64,000 nt of DNA, from NCBI RefSeq assembly GCF_009765165.1, contig NZ_VLNU01000001.1, forward strand, positions 1,116,001-1,180,000, read 5' to 3'. The notes under the pieces were generated by a model. That model searched no databases and had not been told where the DNA came from. It saw only the letters and a list, made by a program, of their open reading frames with translations. The DNA is from Lysobacter panacisoli (GTDB taxonomy: Bacteria > Pseudomonadota > Gammaproteobacteria > Xanthomonadales > Xanthomonadaceae). Shown piece after piece: positions 16,389-25,530 of this stretch (its first letter is position 1; each line of letters starts with the position of its first letter). A program made the translations under genes and the position numbers.

Positions 16389-17392
16389 AGCCTCTAATCA
16401 CCAAGGGCCTTCTGCTTCACAGAAATTTCGTTAGCGCGGAAAACGCGCTTAGGAGCCTCGTTCTCGCGTGCGGCGGCGACCAGGTCATCGCGCTTGTTGG
16501 ATGCACGCGTGCAGGGAAATCCACGATATTCAAGCGACTCGTGCAGGAGGTCACAAGATCCACCGTTGACCATGCCAAAGGGACCTTGCCTCTCATTCAG
16601 CTCAATATCGAAACTAGCCAGGACGGCCGTATCTCTCCGAAGTACCTGACATTACAGATGTTAAAGGCCCTAGGCCACGCAAAGTACATCCACTACGGCG
16701 AGATGGATGAAGCGAACCATTACATCCCAAGTCGCGGCTTCGACGAGAGCTCGATGCGATTGGCGCTGAACTCCGCGCTAAATCATCGCCAGACCAGGTT
16801 CGCGTTCGTTGACGAAGCGCACCACCTGACACACACCAAGAGCGCGCAGCTCCGTGCGAACGTGCTTCAGTCTATCAAGTGCTTATGCGCGGTGGATCGT
16901 ACGCTCGTACTCGTTGGCGGGTATGAACTGGCGTATCGCGGGATGTTCGATTCCGCTCACTTCGCAGGGCGCTTGCATGTAATGGACCTGCCACCGTACG
17001 AGGACACCAGTGAAGACATGGATGTTTGGGTGGAGATTTCGAAACGCATGGGCAGGCACCTGCCTCTTGCAAACCCGAAGCTGCTGGTGAACGAGGCCGA
17101 GTGGCTCAGGCACGCAACGAACGGATCCGTAGGCCTCCTGGAGAAGCTTCTCTTCGATTGCAAGGTCAAGTCGCAGACCACTTCCAGTCGCATTGACAGA
17201 AAGATGCTCCTAGCACACGCCCCATCCGCTAGTGAGAACGCTGTTATCCGGAAGGATATCGACCTGGGGAAGGAGGCCCTCACAAGATTTGCCGTGATCA
17301 AGCCGCTGCTCCATCAAGCTCCCACGAGGAAGGGACGTCGCCCGTTCCAGCAAAAGCCCACTAGGCGGCCCCTCGGGCTAGAGGAGGCGTGA
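16385..17392 (+). CDS. tniB: TniB/TnsC-type AAA+ transposition ATPase
   Basis: A 335-residue AAA+ protein. Walker A is GCTRAGKST at residues 39-47 and Walker B is FAFVDEAHHL with Asp143 and Glu144. A sensor-1-like LVLVGGYEL follows near residue 175. In this superfamily the ATPase polymerises on DNA, links the target selector TniQ to the transposase and controls target immunity. ATG 16385 overlaps the tnsAB stop (ATGA), and its own stop overlaps the tniQ start region, so the three genes are translationally coupled. The size fits TniB (about 300) better than Tn7 TnsC (about 550). The basic, Pro-rich C-terminus (TRKGRRPFQQKPTRRP) may bind DNA. Confidence 0.85.
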   Translation: MKPLITKGLLLHRNFVSAENALRSLVLACGGDQVIALVGCTRAGKSTIFKRLVQEVTRSTVDHAKGTLPLIQLNIETSQDGRISPKYLTLQMLKALGHAKYIHYGEMDEANHYIPSRGFDESSMRLALNSALNHRQTRFAFVDEAHHLTHTKSAQLRANVLQSIKCLCAVDRTLVLVGGYELAYRGMFDSAHFAGRLHVMDLPPYEDTSEDMDVWVEISKRMGRHLPLANPKLLVNEAEWLRHATNGSVGLLEKLLFDCKVKSQTTSSRIDRKMLLAHAPSASENAVIRKDIDLGKEALTRFAVIKPLLHQAPTRKGRRPFQQKPTRRPLGLEEA

Positions 17393-18747
17393 TGGACAGT
17401 CTCTTTCCGCTACAGCCACTAGGTGTGGGCTCCGCCGAGATTGAGTCGTTCAATTCGTACTATATGCGCTTGGCGTTGGCCCACTCACTGACTGCGGGAC
17501 AGCTCTCTCGCATGCTGCTTCCTTGGCGAGTCGGCGCTGCGGGGACGACACTGCAGCACCTACGCCACGACGGTCATGGGGTTAGTCTTTGCGGGCTGAC
17601 GGAGCAGACAAAAGCGCACGTGCGCCTAGTTGCGACTCTTACCGGTGTCGATGATCTCGACCGCACGACCTTTCTTTCCCTGCGTAAAGTGGTCACCACC
17701 TCCCAGCGGCACTCCCTTCGCACTAGTCGTGCATGGTGCTCTGCATGCATCGCGGAGGCACGCGCCGCAGGCGATCCGCCCTATGACAGGTTGGCCTGGA
17801 CGGTGCAAGCTCTCAGGAGATGTCCTTACCATAAGATCCTTTTGTCCGCGTGCTGCCCATCGTGTGCGGCGTCCCAGCCATTCTTCTCACGTGCCACCCC
17901 ACTTCATATCTGCCACGAGTGCAGGAACGACTTGATGCAGCCTCCGAGTATGTGGACCTATCTGGCGGAGCCGGGGTACGCCGAACGCGATACCTACGAG
18001 CTGGTTGAAGCTATAGCGAGCGGCCAGCTCTTCTTTAAGGGAGGGAACCCTATGCGCCGGTTCGCTCGGGAGCTTCATCGCCACTTTCCCTCTTCAAAGA
18101 TGAATCCTGCTTCCGCTCGCATCGCGCTAGATATGGCGGACCGCGGTCTATCCACACTCTTTACATTGTTCAAGGCTGCACACGTCGCGCAAGTTCCGCT
18201 TGTCATGCTACTTAGCGAGCCAGAAGCTGCAGCGAGAGCCGCGGCAAATCTCGGGTTCCGAGGCTATGAAGAGCCGAGCTACCCACACCCTAGGCAGCAA
18301 GCCGGTGTCGCGCGACGAGTTCAGCAGGAGCTTAGTCGGGCACTCGGACGGCCTCCTGAGGATGAGATCGAGCCCTTCATTGTTTTCGCACGACGCTTGG
18401 GAGTGACCTGCGGTTTTGTTCGCGGCAGACAGCCGGCGCTTTGTAGGCAGTACGCGATCCGGAGAGAACAGTTCAGGTTAGCGAGAACGGCTGCCAACGT
18501 TGAGCGTGTTCGTCTAGCGCTTCAAGGAGGACTTCTTGACGACCTAATCTGTCGTCGGATACGACGGCAGCGTCACTTAGTTGATATCGTTAGGCAACGA
18601 TGCAATGTCGGAAAGGCCCTTGCGGCGAAGGAGGTCAGCGCCGCACTGGATAGCCGACTAGGGCGTCAGCGCCATTCAAGGAGCGGAACCGGTTGGCCTT
18701 GGAAGCGTCGCAGCGCAGCGGCGCGCGCTTCCTCTGGACGAAGCTAG
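17392..18747 (+). CDS. tniQ: TniQ/TnsD-family target-selection protein
   Basis: A 451-residue protein. The N-terminal ESFNSYYMRLALAHSLTAGQL is typical of TniQ. A zinc-binding region follows, with WCSACIAEA, CPYHKILLSACCPSCAASQPFF and ICHECRNDL supplying CxxC, CPxH and CxxC pairs. The C-terminal half is helical and basic. In Tn7 relatives TniQ/TnsD chooses the insertion site, either by sequence-specific binding or by joining a guide complex. GTG 17389 and ATG 17392 are both possible starts; AGGAGG lies four bases before the ATG. The last 30 residues are Arg/Ser-rich and may read out through the element end. The extended C-terminal half, longer than that of Tn5053 TniQ, suggests site-specific binding. 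Confidence 0.82.
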   Translation: MDSLFPLQPLGVGSAEIESFNSYYMRLALAHSLTAGQLSRMLLPWRVGAAGTTLQHLRHDGHGVSLCGLTEQTKAHVRLVATLTGVDDLDRTTFLSLRKVVTTSQRHSLRTSRAWCSACIAEARAAGDPPYDRLAWTVQALRRCPYHKILLSACCPSCAASQPFFSRATPLHICHECRNDLMQPPSMWTYLAEPGYAERDTYELVEAIASGQLFFKGGNPMRRFARELHRHFPSSKMNPASARIALDMADRGLSTLFTLFKAAHVAQVPLVMLLSEPEAAARAAANLGFRGYEEPSYPHPRQQAGVARRVQQELSRALGRPPEDEIEPFIVFARRLGVTCGFVRGRQPALCRQYAIRREQFRLARTAANVERVRLALQGGLLDDLICRRIRRQRHLVDIVRQRCNVGKALAAKEVSAALDSRLGRQRHSRSGTGWPWKRRSAAARASSGRS

Positions 18748-18759
18748 CTCAAGCCGCGG

Positions 18760-18786
18760 ATGTCCGCTCCGCTCGAGAGCGGACAT
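18760..18786. repeat. Dispersed inverted repeat, copy 6
   Basis: ATGTCCGCTC and GAGCGGACAT flank a short CGCTC centre (27 bases). It begins 13 bases after the tniQ stop codon and could mark the junction between the transposon and resident DNA. Confidence 0.8.
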
Positions 18787-18815
18787 CACTATCGCGTAGC
18801 GAGCGCTTCGGCCAA

Positions 18816-18843
18816 ATGTCCGCTATCGGCCACAAGCGGACAT
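18816..18843. repeat. Dispersed 28-bp inverted repeat, copy 7
   Basis: ATGTCCGCT, centre ATCGGCCACA, AGCGGACAT. Only 29 bases separate it from copy 6, the same tight pairing as copies 2 and 3. It lies just beyond the stop codon of the convergent DUF1254 gene. Confidence 0.85.
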
Positions 18844-18866
18844 TCGCATCGGGCATGAAACAACAG

Positions 18867-19991
18867 TTAAGAGGCAGGCTTGGCTTGCGGGAACTTCCAT
18901 GTGCCGTCAAGGATGGCCTGCTTGGGGCGGTAGAGCCGCACCCAGTAGTTCCAGCCTTTCACGATCGGCAGGCAGTTTGGCACCTTGCCGTCACAACCGC
19001 CGAACTGGATTGTGACCGAACCGTCGGCTGCCTTCTTTGCCGTGACGTCATTGACCGAGTACGCGTCCAGATCGTTCTTATGGAAGTAGCCATCCGGCCC
19101 GTACACGCTGACCGACCAGAAGGCGTTGACGGGCACACCAGGCGGGACCTTTATCGTGTGCACTGTCTCCCCGTCGTTCTTCGGTGGCACGACCGTCAGG
19201 TAGAGCGCGTCCCTCTCGTTGTTTCCGCCCCAGCCGCTGGCGGCGCCGATCAAGTGCTTTTCCGGATCCACCAGTCCCCTCGGACCAAACATTCCGCGGC
19301 TGTCGGTCAAGGTCGAGGCGCGCTGGATCAGCTGTGCACGGACATTGTTCTGGCTCGCCGAATCCCAACGAGGGACTTCCCAGGAACCTGTGGCGGCCTG
19401 CTCCACCTTGACCTGATCCTGCAACGCGTGGGCTGCTTTCATGTCCTCCGGATTGTTCGGATCGGCAAACGTCCGGACGCCGATCAGTACATGCCGCGTA
19501 TCGGCGTCGCCCTTCGATACTGTGAATGTCGCCGGTGCGTACACCGTCTTCAGCGCGTACTCATCCTGGTCGATGACGAGGGCCGACATGAAACGCTTGC
19601 CCGGATCGGGCAACGTGACCGTTACCGGGCCTGCTTCGAGGTCGAACACCCCTGGCGAATACAGCGTGTCACGGTTGGAACGGATAACCGACTGGTTGTC
19701 GATCGGCATCAACTCGCGCAGCACCCCGAGCTTGCCGATGCCACTGCTCGCAACCCGAGTATTGAAATACTTGTCGCTCTCTGCGCGGACGAAGTTCTCT
19801 TCGGTCACCGGTGTCAACTGCGAAGCAGAGGCCGGCGTCGAAGTCCCGGAATCCGGCGGTTGGGATGCGGCAGTCGCCGCCGGCTCGGAAGGAGTCTCGG
19901 AACTGGTCGGCTTCTGGCACCCTGCAGTCGCTACGACGATGCCGACGACGAAAGCAGCGCGCATATTGGCTGCATTGTTTCTAGCATTCAT
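18867..19991 (-). CDS. DUF1254-type lipoprotein, short form
   Basis: A 374-residue lipoprotein: hydrophobic segment 11-22, lipobox ATAG before Cys25, then a Ser/Pro/Ala linker to about residue 55. The mature part has DUF1254/DUF1214-like signatures: QSVIRSNRDTLYSPGVFDL, LPDPGKRFMSALVIDQDEY, VPVNAFWSVSVYGPDGYF and LPIVKGWNYWVRLYRP. The function of these envelope proteins is unknown. Its ATG overlaps the stop of the pseudo-receiver gene (ATGA), so it is probably translated from the autotransporter-receiver transcript as well as from any promoter of its own. It is shorter than the relative at 9027 and is not a close copy. Confidence 0.82.
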   Translation of the reverse strand: MNARNNAANMRAAFVVGIVVATAGCQKPTSSETPSEPAATAASQPPDSGTSTPASASQLTPVTEENFVRAESDKYFNTRVASSGIGKLGVLRELMPIDNQSVIRSNRDTLYSPGVFDLEAGPVTVTLPDPGKRFMSALVIDQDEYALKTVYAPATFTVSKGDADTRHVLIGVRTFADPNNPEDMKAAHALQDQVKVEQAATGSWEVPRWDSASQNNVRAQLIQRASTLTDSRGMFGPRGLVDPEKHLIGAASGWGGNNERDALYLTVVPPKNDGETVHTIKVPPGVPVNAFWSVSVYGPDGYFHKNDLDAYSVNDVTAKKAADGSVTIQFGGCDGKVPNCLPIVKGWNYWVRLYRPKQAILDGTWKFPQAKPAS

Positions 19992-20335
19992 AAGATCACC
20001 ATCTTCTCCATGTGGGGAAGCATCGTGCCTCGACGAAGAGCGGCAGTTTTGTTCTGGTCGCGTTTAGTCAGTGTGAGGGGGCCAGTGTCCGGCCTTGGGG
20101 CGGATGCTATCCGAAGTCGACCGACCTGCTCCGGACGCAGGGCGCAGCAGACATCAATCCCGCCGTAACCGGGTAGCTCACCAATCAATACGGCGTCGAT
20201 GCGCTCACGCCTGAAGCAGTCCAGGGCAGAAGCGGCATCGGAGAAATCCAATGCCTCCCAGCCCGCGCGCGCGAGGATCGTTCGCGCCAACTGCCGGCTG
20301 GCCAGGTCCTCATCGACGATCAGCACGCGTAGCAT
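19988..20335 (-). CDS. Degenerate response-regulator receiver (pseudo-receiver)
   Basis: A 115-residue stand-alone receiver. The first strand and acidic pocket are intact (VLIVDEDLASRQLA, Asp8 and Glu9). At the position of the phosphorylated Asp, the normal LLD-x-x-x-P-G motif reads AVLIGELPGYGG, placing Gly52 where the Asp belongs. The last 35 residues (RIASAPRPDTGPLTLTKRDQ) keep little of the fold. So it is either a phosphorylation-independent pseudo-receiver or a decaying gene. It starts six bases after the autotransporter stop, and its own stop overlaps the lipoprotein start, so all three are likely on one message. Confidence 0.65.
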   Translation of the reverse strand: MLRVLIVDEDLASRQLARTILARAGWEALDFSDAASALDCFRRERIDAVLIGELPGYGGIDVCCALRPEQVGRLRIASAPRPDTGPLTLTKRDQNKTAALRRGTMLPHMEKMVIL

Positions 20336-20340
20336 CCCTG

Positions 20341-23300
20341 TCACCAGTTCGCCCTGAGCCCGAGCTTCCCTTCCCACGCACGCCGATCATCGTCCGTACC
20401 CATGGCGTAGCCGACGTTGCCGTAGAGGAACACGTTCCGGTCAAGCTCCCGCGTCAGCCCTAGCTCCGCTTCCCACCAAGTTCCACCTAGGTCCGCATGG
20501 AAGCCGATCGGACCGCGAGCGGACGAGAACTCCGTGATCGGATCGCCTTTGAACTCGTGCCACAGGCTCAATCGCCCCCATCCGGCGGTATGTAGTTCGG
20601 CTTGCGTATCGGTTTGGCGCAGCCAGTCGCGGGACAGCCGCAAACTGAGGCGACCGACAAGGGAATCGGTGTCGTCGAAACTAACGCCTGCGGCGAGATC
20701 GTTGCTGTCGTCCAGGTCGAGCCAGCCGTAGATCAGCTGGCCCTGCGGTTCCCAGACCCAATGGTCGCCACGATCGCGCAGCGGATAGCCGCCCTCGATC
20801 GAAGCGGCGAACCCCCAACCATCAGTCTCCATTCGCGGCAAGTCATGTGTTGCAGCCCCTGCGGCCGCTTCGTACCACGTGGCCTGCAGAACTGTATCGA
20901 AATACCAGTCGCGCTGATCTGCGCCGTAGCGCGTCCAGTATCCGCCCAGGGAATACCCATCGACGCGCTCGTCGCCTGCGCGGGTTCCGTCGAAATGGTC
21001 CACCTCACCTTCGGCATAGCCGACCGCGCCATAGAGGCCGCCGTGGTCGCGGTGTTCCCCGGGCTCTTCGTGGCGGTACATGTCGTAACCGATCTGCACG
21101 GCGGCGAACTCATAGTCGTAGCTCGGGCCGCGGCCGAAGATGCCGTCGCGTGAACCGTCACGCTCGCCATCGATGTACATCAAGCGGCCCCACATTCCGT
21201 CGATGCGCCCTTCCTCGTCGAGGTCCGATCGCGCGATCAACTGCTCCTGCTCGCCGACGCGCTCGTGCAGCGTGTCGATCAGCGAACGACCATAGTTGAG
21301 TGCGGTCGGCGCAAGCGCGGCATACACCGATACTTCTGCGCGATAGTTCGGAACGGGCGGCACCGGGGGGGCTGGGGGGACTGGGGGTACCGGTGGAGCC
21401 GGCGGACTGGGCGGTGTCGGAGGCTCCGGCGTTGGCGGACACGGAGGACTGGGCGCGTTCGGCGTATTGCAATCGATGGTTGAGCGCAGGAACCAGCTCT
21501 CCGGCGCGCTGGCATCAACACTGCTCCGCTGCAGCGTGTACTCGTACGGTCCGGCCACGACGCGCCCCGTCAACGCGAAGGTATCCGGTGCCGTGGTCGC
21601 CGCGTTGATCGCGTCCACGACGAGGATGCCGTTCGCTACAGTCAACGCGCCATCGCCGCCTGCCGGCTTGATCTGGATGGAACCGGGTCCGGTGCCCCGA
21701 CCGCCATCGATCACGAGAAGATCCGACGGCGAGCTGTCATCGTCCAGCACGGTATTCAATGCGAGCGTTCCGTCGCCGCTGTAGTTCACCACCGTAAGCG
21801 TTTTGAACACGCCTCCTACGGGCGCGGAGAAGTCGATGGTGCTCGGGTCGTTGACTAGGTTCGTGATGTTCGAGTCGCCCGTGAGGTTCCACAGCGAATC
21901 GATCAGCGTCAGGTGGGACACGCTCCCAGGGGCCGTGAAGGCGGAGCCGGTGGCCGTCGTACGGGTCAGCGTGATGTTCGCCAGGCCCGGCACGATCGGG
22001 ATGGGCGACGGCGCCGCCGGGGGCGGCTCAACAGTCGGTAGGTTGCCGTCGTCGTCGGGGAAGTCGGCCGGTCCGGTAAGCGGCGGCTCGGCCGACAGCA
22101 GCGGAAAGTCGTTGCCGGTGCCGACTCGCAACCACTGCACATCGCCGGACACCGTCGAATCGGTCAATTCGACCGTGCCATTGCCCGCCACGCCGACGAT
22201 GTTGCCGCTGGTATTGGTCAATGTGCCACGCGTGAACCGCGCCTGCGATACCGCCGCGGGAATCCCCTGCACGTACAGCGCCATCGCGTTCTGGCCAGTG
22301 GGTGCCACCGTCGTGTCCGTCCCGACGATCAGGCCACCGATCGCCGACACCGCGCCGTGCGCCTGCGCGCCTGAAGGCCGCAGCGATCCGCGCGTCATCA
22401 ACACCGACGTGGGCGCATCACGCGACAGCGCGCCGTGCGCGGCGGCGCCAGACGTGATGACGGGTACGTCCGTGGCTATAACAGTGGATTCGCCGCGTCC
22501 GGTCGGCGTCGCGCCGTAGTCTGCCAGCACCGATCGCAGGCCGACGGCACCGTCACCGTGCGTGGTGATCGGGACGCTGTTGAGCGTGATGCTCGCCAGT
22601 TCGACCGCCAGGTCGTTTCGCGCCTGTGCTGCTGCGCCGTGGGCGTTGAGTCCGAAGGTCTCGATGCGCCCGCGCGTTGCCGTGACGGATGCCGGGAACT
22701 GAACACCCACCTGTTCGGCGACAGCGAAGATGCCGATGCCGTTAACGCCTTCCGTCGTGACGTTGACGTCGGTCGTCGTTGTCGTGCCGCCGTCGTCGGC
22801 CCAGATGCCCATGGCTGTAAGGCCCGTGGTGTGCGCTGTTGTACTTTGCGCAACCAAAATGGAGCCCGGATTGCGGGCCCCCAGGGCATGCGCATAGGCC
22901 GCGGCACGCACCTGATTGCCACTTGTCGTAATGCTGCCTCGCGTCAGTTGAACAGTGGAACCCAGATCAGCGAGGACGCCCATCGCATTGTCATTGCCGG
23001 TGGTGACCACGGTGAAGTCGGTGGCACTAAAGGTGGAACTGGCGGCTGAGATCCCCGCTGCATCAACGCCGGCCGTTGAAATCGCAGTGCCGGTCAGCGT
23101 GACGTTTGCCCCGGTCAACGCTCGGACGCCGGACGAGGTCGCCGGTTGCGCACTGATCTGGCCACCGGTGATCGTGGCGGATGCACCCGTCTCCACCAGC
23201 ACAGCAGGCGCCCACGGCCCCGTCGGCGTACTGGCCAGCACTTGGATCGACGCATTGTTGAGCTGTGCGCTCGCCCCATCCTTGACCGACACACCGATGG

Positions 23301-24366
23301 AACGCGGGCCCTCCACGGTGACCGCGGTGTCGGTGACGAATGCTTGCGAGCCCGCGCCTTCCACCAGAACGCCTGGACCGAACAGCCCCGTGGCGCGTAG
23401 CGTGCTGCTCACTCCGCTGATTCGAAAGATGCCACCGCTGGTGATGCGCGCCGCCGCAGCCGGGTTCAGCACGTTGCCCGCGCCGTTGTTGGTCAACTGG
23501 CTGCTGATGAGTTCGACGGTGCCGCCCGCATCGGCCCGCGCCAGATTGGCGAGCGTGCCGGAAGTCGTTGCGACAACGTTGGTGCCCGCGATCCGGCTGT
23601 TGGGGCCGGTAGCGGTCATGGCATGACTGCCGGCGTTCGTCGTCGTGTTTTGCGCGCCTGCGGTGGTGATCTGCGTGCCGCTTAGCGTGATGAGGCCACC
23701 ATCCTGGGCCAAGGCACCGAAGGCTCCGCGTGACGACGTGTCGATGGATCCACCCGTCATCGTCAGTGAACTGCCGGCCCCGATGGCCTGCACGCCGTAG
23801 TTGCCTAGACCGTTGACGCCGCCGCGGACGAGGACGCTGGTGTTAATGAGCGCCACTGCCCCACCACTCTCGGCGCTCGCACCGCGCATGTTCGACGTCG
23901 TGCCTGATGCCGGAGCAAGCGTCAGCGTCGCGCCACTCGCGAGCACCTCGCTGCCCGTGCCACTCGCTCGCGAGCCGATCTGTCCGTTGGCAGCAGCACC
24001 CACCGCGGTCGTCGCGAGCGTGCTGCTGTTGAAGCTGATGGATGCATCGGACTGGGCCCAGGCGCCGGAGGTATTGGCCGCGCCGAGATTGACGGTGATC
24101 CCATTGCCCACTATCTGCCCGGTGGCACCCGACGCTGCAAGCCCCGTCGCACCCGCGGTTGAAATGGTCACTGTGGTGCCCGGCGTGACGGTGCACGCCG
24201 AATCTGTGGCTATCGGGGGTGTTGGGCACACCTGCGCGTATGCAGGCGACGCCAGCAGACCGGCCACCGTGGTGCCGATCTGCAGTGCGCTGCGACAGCT
24301 TGTCGAGAGGATGTGGATACGTGGAGAAATTGCACGGCGTCGAACTTCAGGAAGCCTCCTGTCCAT
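20341..24366 (-). CDS. Autotransporter with beta-barrel domain (type Va secretion)
   Basis: A 1341-residue autotransporter. A long signal peptide (basic start, hydrophobic GTTVAGLLASPAYA, cleavage after Ala44) directs export. Residues about 45-950 are a passenger of short glycine- and Thr/Ser-rich strands (many repeats of forms such as GGTVELISSQLTNN, SLTMTGGSIDTSS), expected to fold as a beta-helix. I see no protease or other catalytic motif, so adhesion is more likely than enzymatic activity. A proline-rich linker (PPxPP repeats, about 957-996) leads to a barrel domain of about 345 residues that ends in Trp, the usual outer-membrane targeting residue. The gene is followed within six bases by the pseudo-receiver. 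Alternative starts inside the extended signal cannot be excluded. Confidence 0.88.
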   Translation of the reverse strand: MDRRLPEVRRRAISPRIHILSTSCRSALQIGTTVAGLLASPAYAQVCPTPPIATDSACTVTPGTTVTISTAGATGLAASGATGQIVGNGITVNLGAANTSGAWAQSDASISFNSSTLATTAVGAAANGQIGSRASGTGSEVLASGATLTLAPASGTTSNMRGASAESGGAVALINTSVLVRGGVNGLGNYGVQAIGAGSSLTMTGGSIDTSSRGAFGALAQDGGLITLSGTQITTAGAQNTTTNAGSHAMTATGPNSRIAGTNVVATTSGTLANLARADAGGTVELISSQLTNNGAGNVLNPAAAARITSGGIFRISGVSSTLRATGLFGPGVLVEGAGSQAFVTDTAVTVEGPRSIGVSVKDGASAQLNNASIQVLASTPTGPWAPAVLVETGASATITGGQISAQPATSSGVRALTGANVTLTGTAISTAGVDAAGISAASSTFSATDFTVVTTGNDNAMGVLADLGSTVQLTRGSITTSGNQVRAAAYAHALGARNPGSILVAQSTTAHTTGLTAMGIWADDGGTTTTTDVNVTTEGVNGIGIFAVAEQVGVQFPASVTATRGRIETFGLNAHGAAAQARNDLAVELASITLNSVPITTHGDGAVGLRSVLADYGATPTGRGESTVIATDVPVITSGAAAHGALSRDAPTSVLMTRGSLRPSGAQAHGAVSAIGGLIVGTDTTVAPTGQNAMALYVQGIPAAVSQARFTRGTLTNTSGNIVGVAGNGTVELTDSTVSGDVQWLRVGTGNDFPLLSAEPPLTGPADFPDDDGNLPTVEPPPAAPSPIPIVPGLANITLTRTTATGSAFTAPGSVSHLTLIDSLWNLTGDSNITNLVNDPSTIDFSAPVGGVFKTLTVVNYSGDGTLALNTVLDDDSSPSDLLVIDGGRGTGPGSIQIKPAGGDGALTVANGILVVDAINAATTAPDTFALTGRVVAGPYEYTLQRSSVDASAPESWFLRSTIDCNTPNAPSPPCPPTPEPPTPPSPPAPPVPPVPPAPPVPPVPNYRAEVSVYAALAPTALNYGRSLIDTLHERVGEQEQLIARSDLDEEGRIDGMWGRLMYIDGERDGSRDGIFGRGPSYDYEFAAVQIGYDMYRHEEPGEHRDHGGLYGAVGYAEGEVDHFDGTRAGDERVDGYSLGGYWTRYGADQRDWYFDTVLQATWYEAAAGAATHDLPRMETDGWGFAASIEGGYPLRDRGDHWVWEPQGQLIYGWLDLDDSNDLAAGVSFDDTDSLVGRLSLRLSRDWLRQTDTQAELHTAGWGRLSLWHEFKGDPITEFSSARGPIGFHADLGGTWWEAELGLTRELDRNVFLYGNVGYAMGTDDDRRAWEGKLGLRANW

Positions 24367-24758
24367 GGCTACAACCTGATTTGCGGGGAGTGCTAATTCC
24401 GGACCGGAAAGTGGTACCCCTACGGAAGTTAGGTGCGCGTGAAGCTGGCAGAAGCGTCAGTGTCCACTATGGGTCGGAATTACCAGCGTCTGCGCGACCG
24501 TCCTTCCCGACCGCCCGCTACCGGCCAGGAGCGGACATAGCCAGCCTACCTTCTTCCGCGCCGCACCCTGGCCTTAGCCCAAGCGCGTGTTGCTGACGAA
24601 CCAGTTTGAGTGACAACTCATAACCGGAGTCGGCCTTCGTTCTTGGAACTTGGGAAACGGAATGGCAACTTTCCACGCTACCGCACGCGTCAACGCCTAG
24701 CGGATCGCCGGGACGGGGCGGCAGACCCCGAGCGCACGAGCGGCAGCTCGTCGGCTGA
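24367..24758. other. Intergenic stretch with one repeat, no gene
   Basis: This upstream region of the autotransporter should contain its promoter, but I cannot point to confident -35/-10 boxes. It holds the degenerate palindrome at 24511. Short frames here have no supporting features. Confidence 0.5.
24511..24538. repeat. Dispersed 28-bp inverted repeat, copy 8 (degenerate)
   Basis: Left arm CCGCCCGCT, centre ACCGGCCAGG, right arm AGCGGACAT. The right arm is intact and the left arm decayed. It is the last copy I see; none was noticed in the remaining 39 kb. Confidence 0.65.
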
Positions 24759-25520
24759 CTACACCTTCGCGTTGAGGTAGTGGAACAAGGTGCGCGTGAC
24801 GTTCACCATCAGCATCGCTTCCGCCTCATCCAGAAGATTGTCGTTGGGGTGCGCGACCGACGCGTGATTCCGGATCGTGTTGAGCGCATCAACTACGTTG
24901 GAGAGCGAGTTAAGCACCCGCACAATGTCTTTGTCTTGGCTGCCGAGGTGCTGGAACTTGGGGTGGCTGGCGCGGAGCAGCTTGAAGAGCTGAGTGAGGG
25001 ATGCTTGGTCATCGACGGCTACCCCAGCGCGAACAGCCAATTCCTTCAAGTACCCCTGGAGCGCGGTATGCAAGCGGTCGATGCAGCTGATGGGGCCGCT
25101 CTTCGCTAGCAGATGGTCCGCGTCTGCCAGTGCGCGCTCGACAACTTGCGACGCCGTGATGCTGCCGGACGGCATTGCCGGTACATGCGACTCGGTCAGT
25201 CCCAGCCCTTGCAGCAATTCCGGAGCGTCATTCTCCAGCGCAAATCGAATCTTCTTCCGCTTGAGAAGCGCCTCAATGGTAGCCGTGTTGTGGTCTGCGA
25301 AGTATCGGAGTGCTTGGAAGACGCAAGCACCATAATCCTCATCGCCAAAATACAGGCTCCGCATGAGGCGCTGGTGCCCGGTAATGTAGTCGTGCTCGCC
25401 CGTTTCGTAACCCAATTCTTCCCAATCAGTTTGAGTGAACTGGTCTGAAACCGCACGTTGCAAGGCAAGCATCAGCTTGCCGGACATGCTGGGGTCTCGC
25501 AAAGCGTCGCGAATGTTCAA
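24759..25520 (-). CDS. Abi_C-domain protein (abortive-infection family)
   Basis: A protein of about 253 residues from a TTG at 25520, which lies eleven bases after the upstream stop; ATG 25487 and TTG 25562 are alternatives. The C-terminal 100 residues match the abortive-infection C-terminal domain: ITASQVVERALADADHLL, FKLLRAS, then NTIRNHASVAHPNDNLLDEAEAMLMVNVTRTLFHYL with its R-N-x-x-S/G-x-x-H core. The N-terminal part (DWEELGYETGEHDYITGHQRLMRSLYFGDEDYGACVFQAL) is a compact helical domain that I have the impression recurs in phage-conflict proteins. It is the last gene of a three-gene minus-strand operon beside tRNA-Ile2. Abi_C proteins act in phage defence or toxin systems; the mechanism here is unknown. 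Confidence 0.65.
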   Translation of the reverse strand: MNIRDALRDPSMSGKLMLALQRAVSDQFTQTDWEELGYETGEHDYITGHQRLMRSLYFGDEDYGACVFQALRYFADHNTATIEALLKRKKIRFALENDAPELLQGLGLTESHVPAMPSGSITASQVVERALADADHLLAKSGPISCIDRLHTALQGYLKELAVRAGVAVDDQASLTQLFKLLRASHPKFQHLGSQDKDIVRVLNSLSNVVDALNTIRNHASVAHPNDNLLDEAEAMLMVNVTRTLFHYLNAKV

Positions 25521-25530
25521 GATCACGTAC

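Larger units (their letters stand above)
13456..18747 (+). mobile_element. Tn7-like transposition module (TnsAB fusion, TniB/TnsC, TniQ)
   Basis: Three overlapping genes encode a complete cut-and-paste transposition machine of the Tn7/Tn5053 superfamily: fused endonuclease-transposase, AAA+ regulator and TniQ target selector. The upstream AlpA-like gene is included provisionally. I found no terminal inverted repeats or target duplication by eye, so the limits given are only gene limits. No Cas gene, CRISPR array or cargo is seen inside. Two dispersed palindromes begin 13 bases after tniQ, which may mark the right boundary of older sequence. AT content and codon use differ visibly from the core genome. 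Confidence 0.75.
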
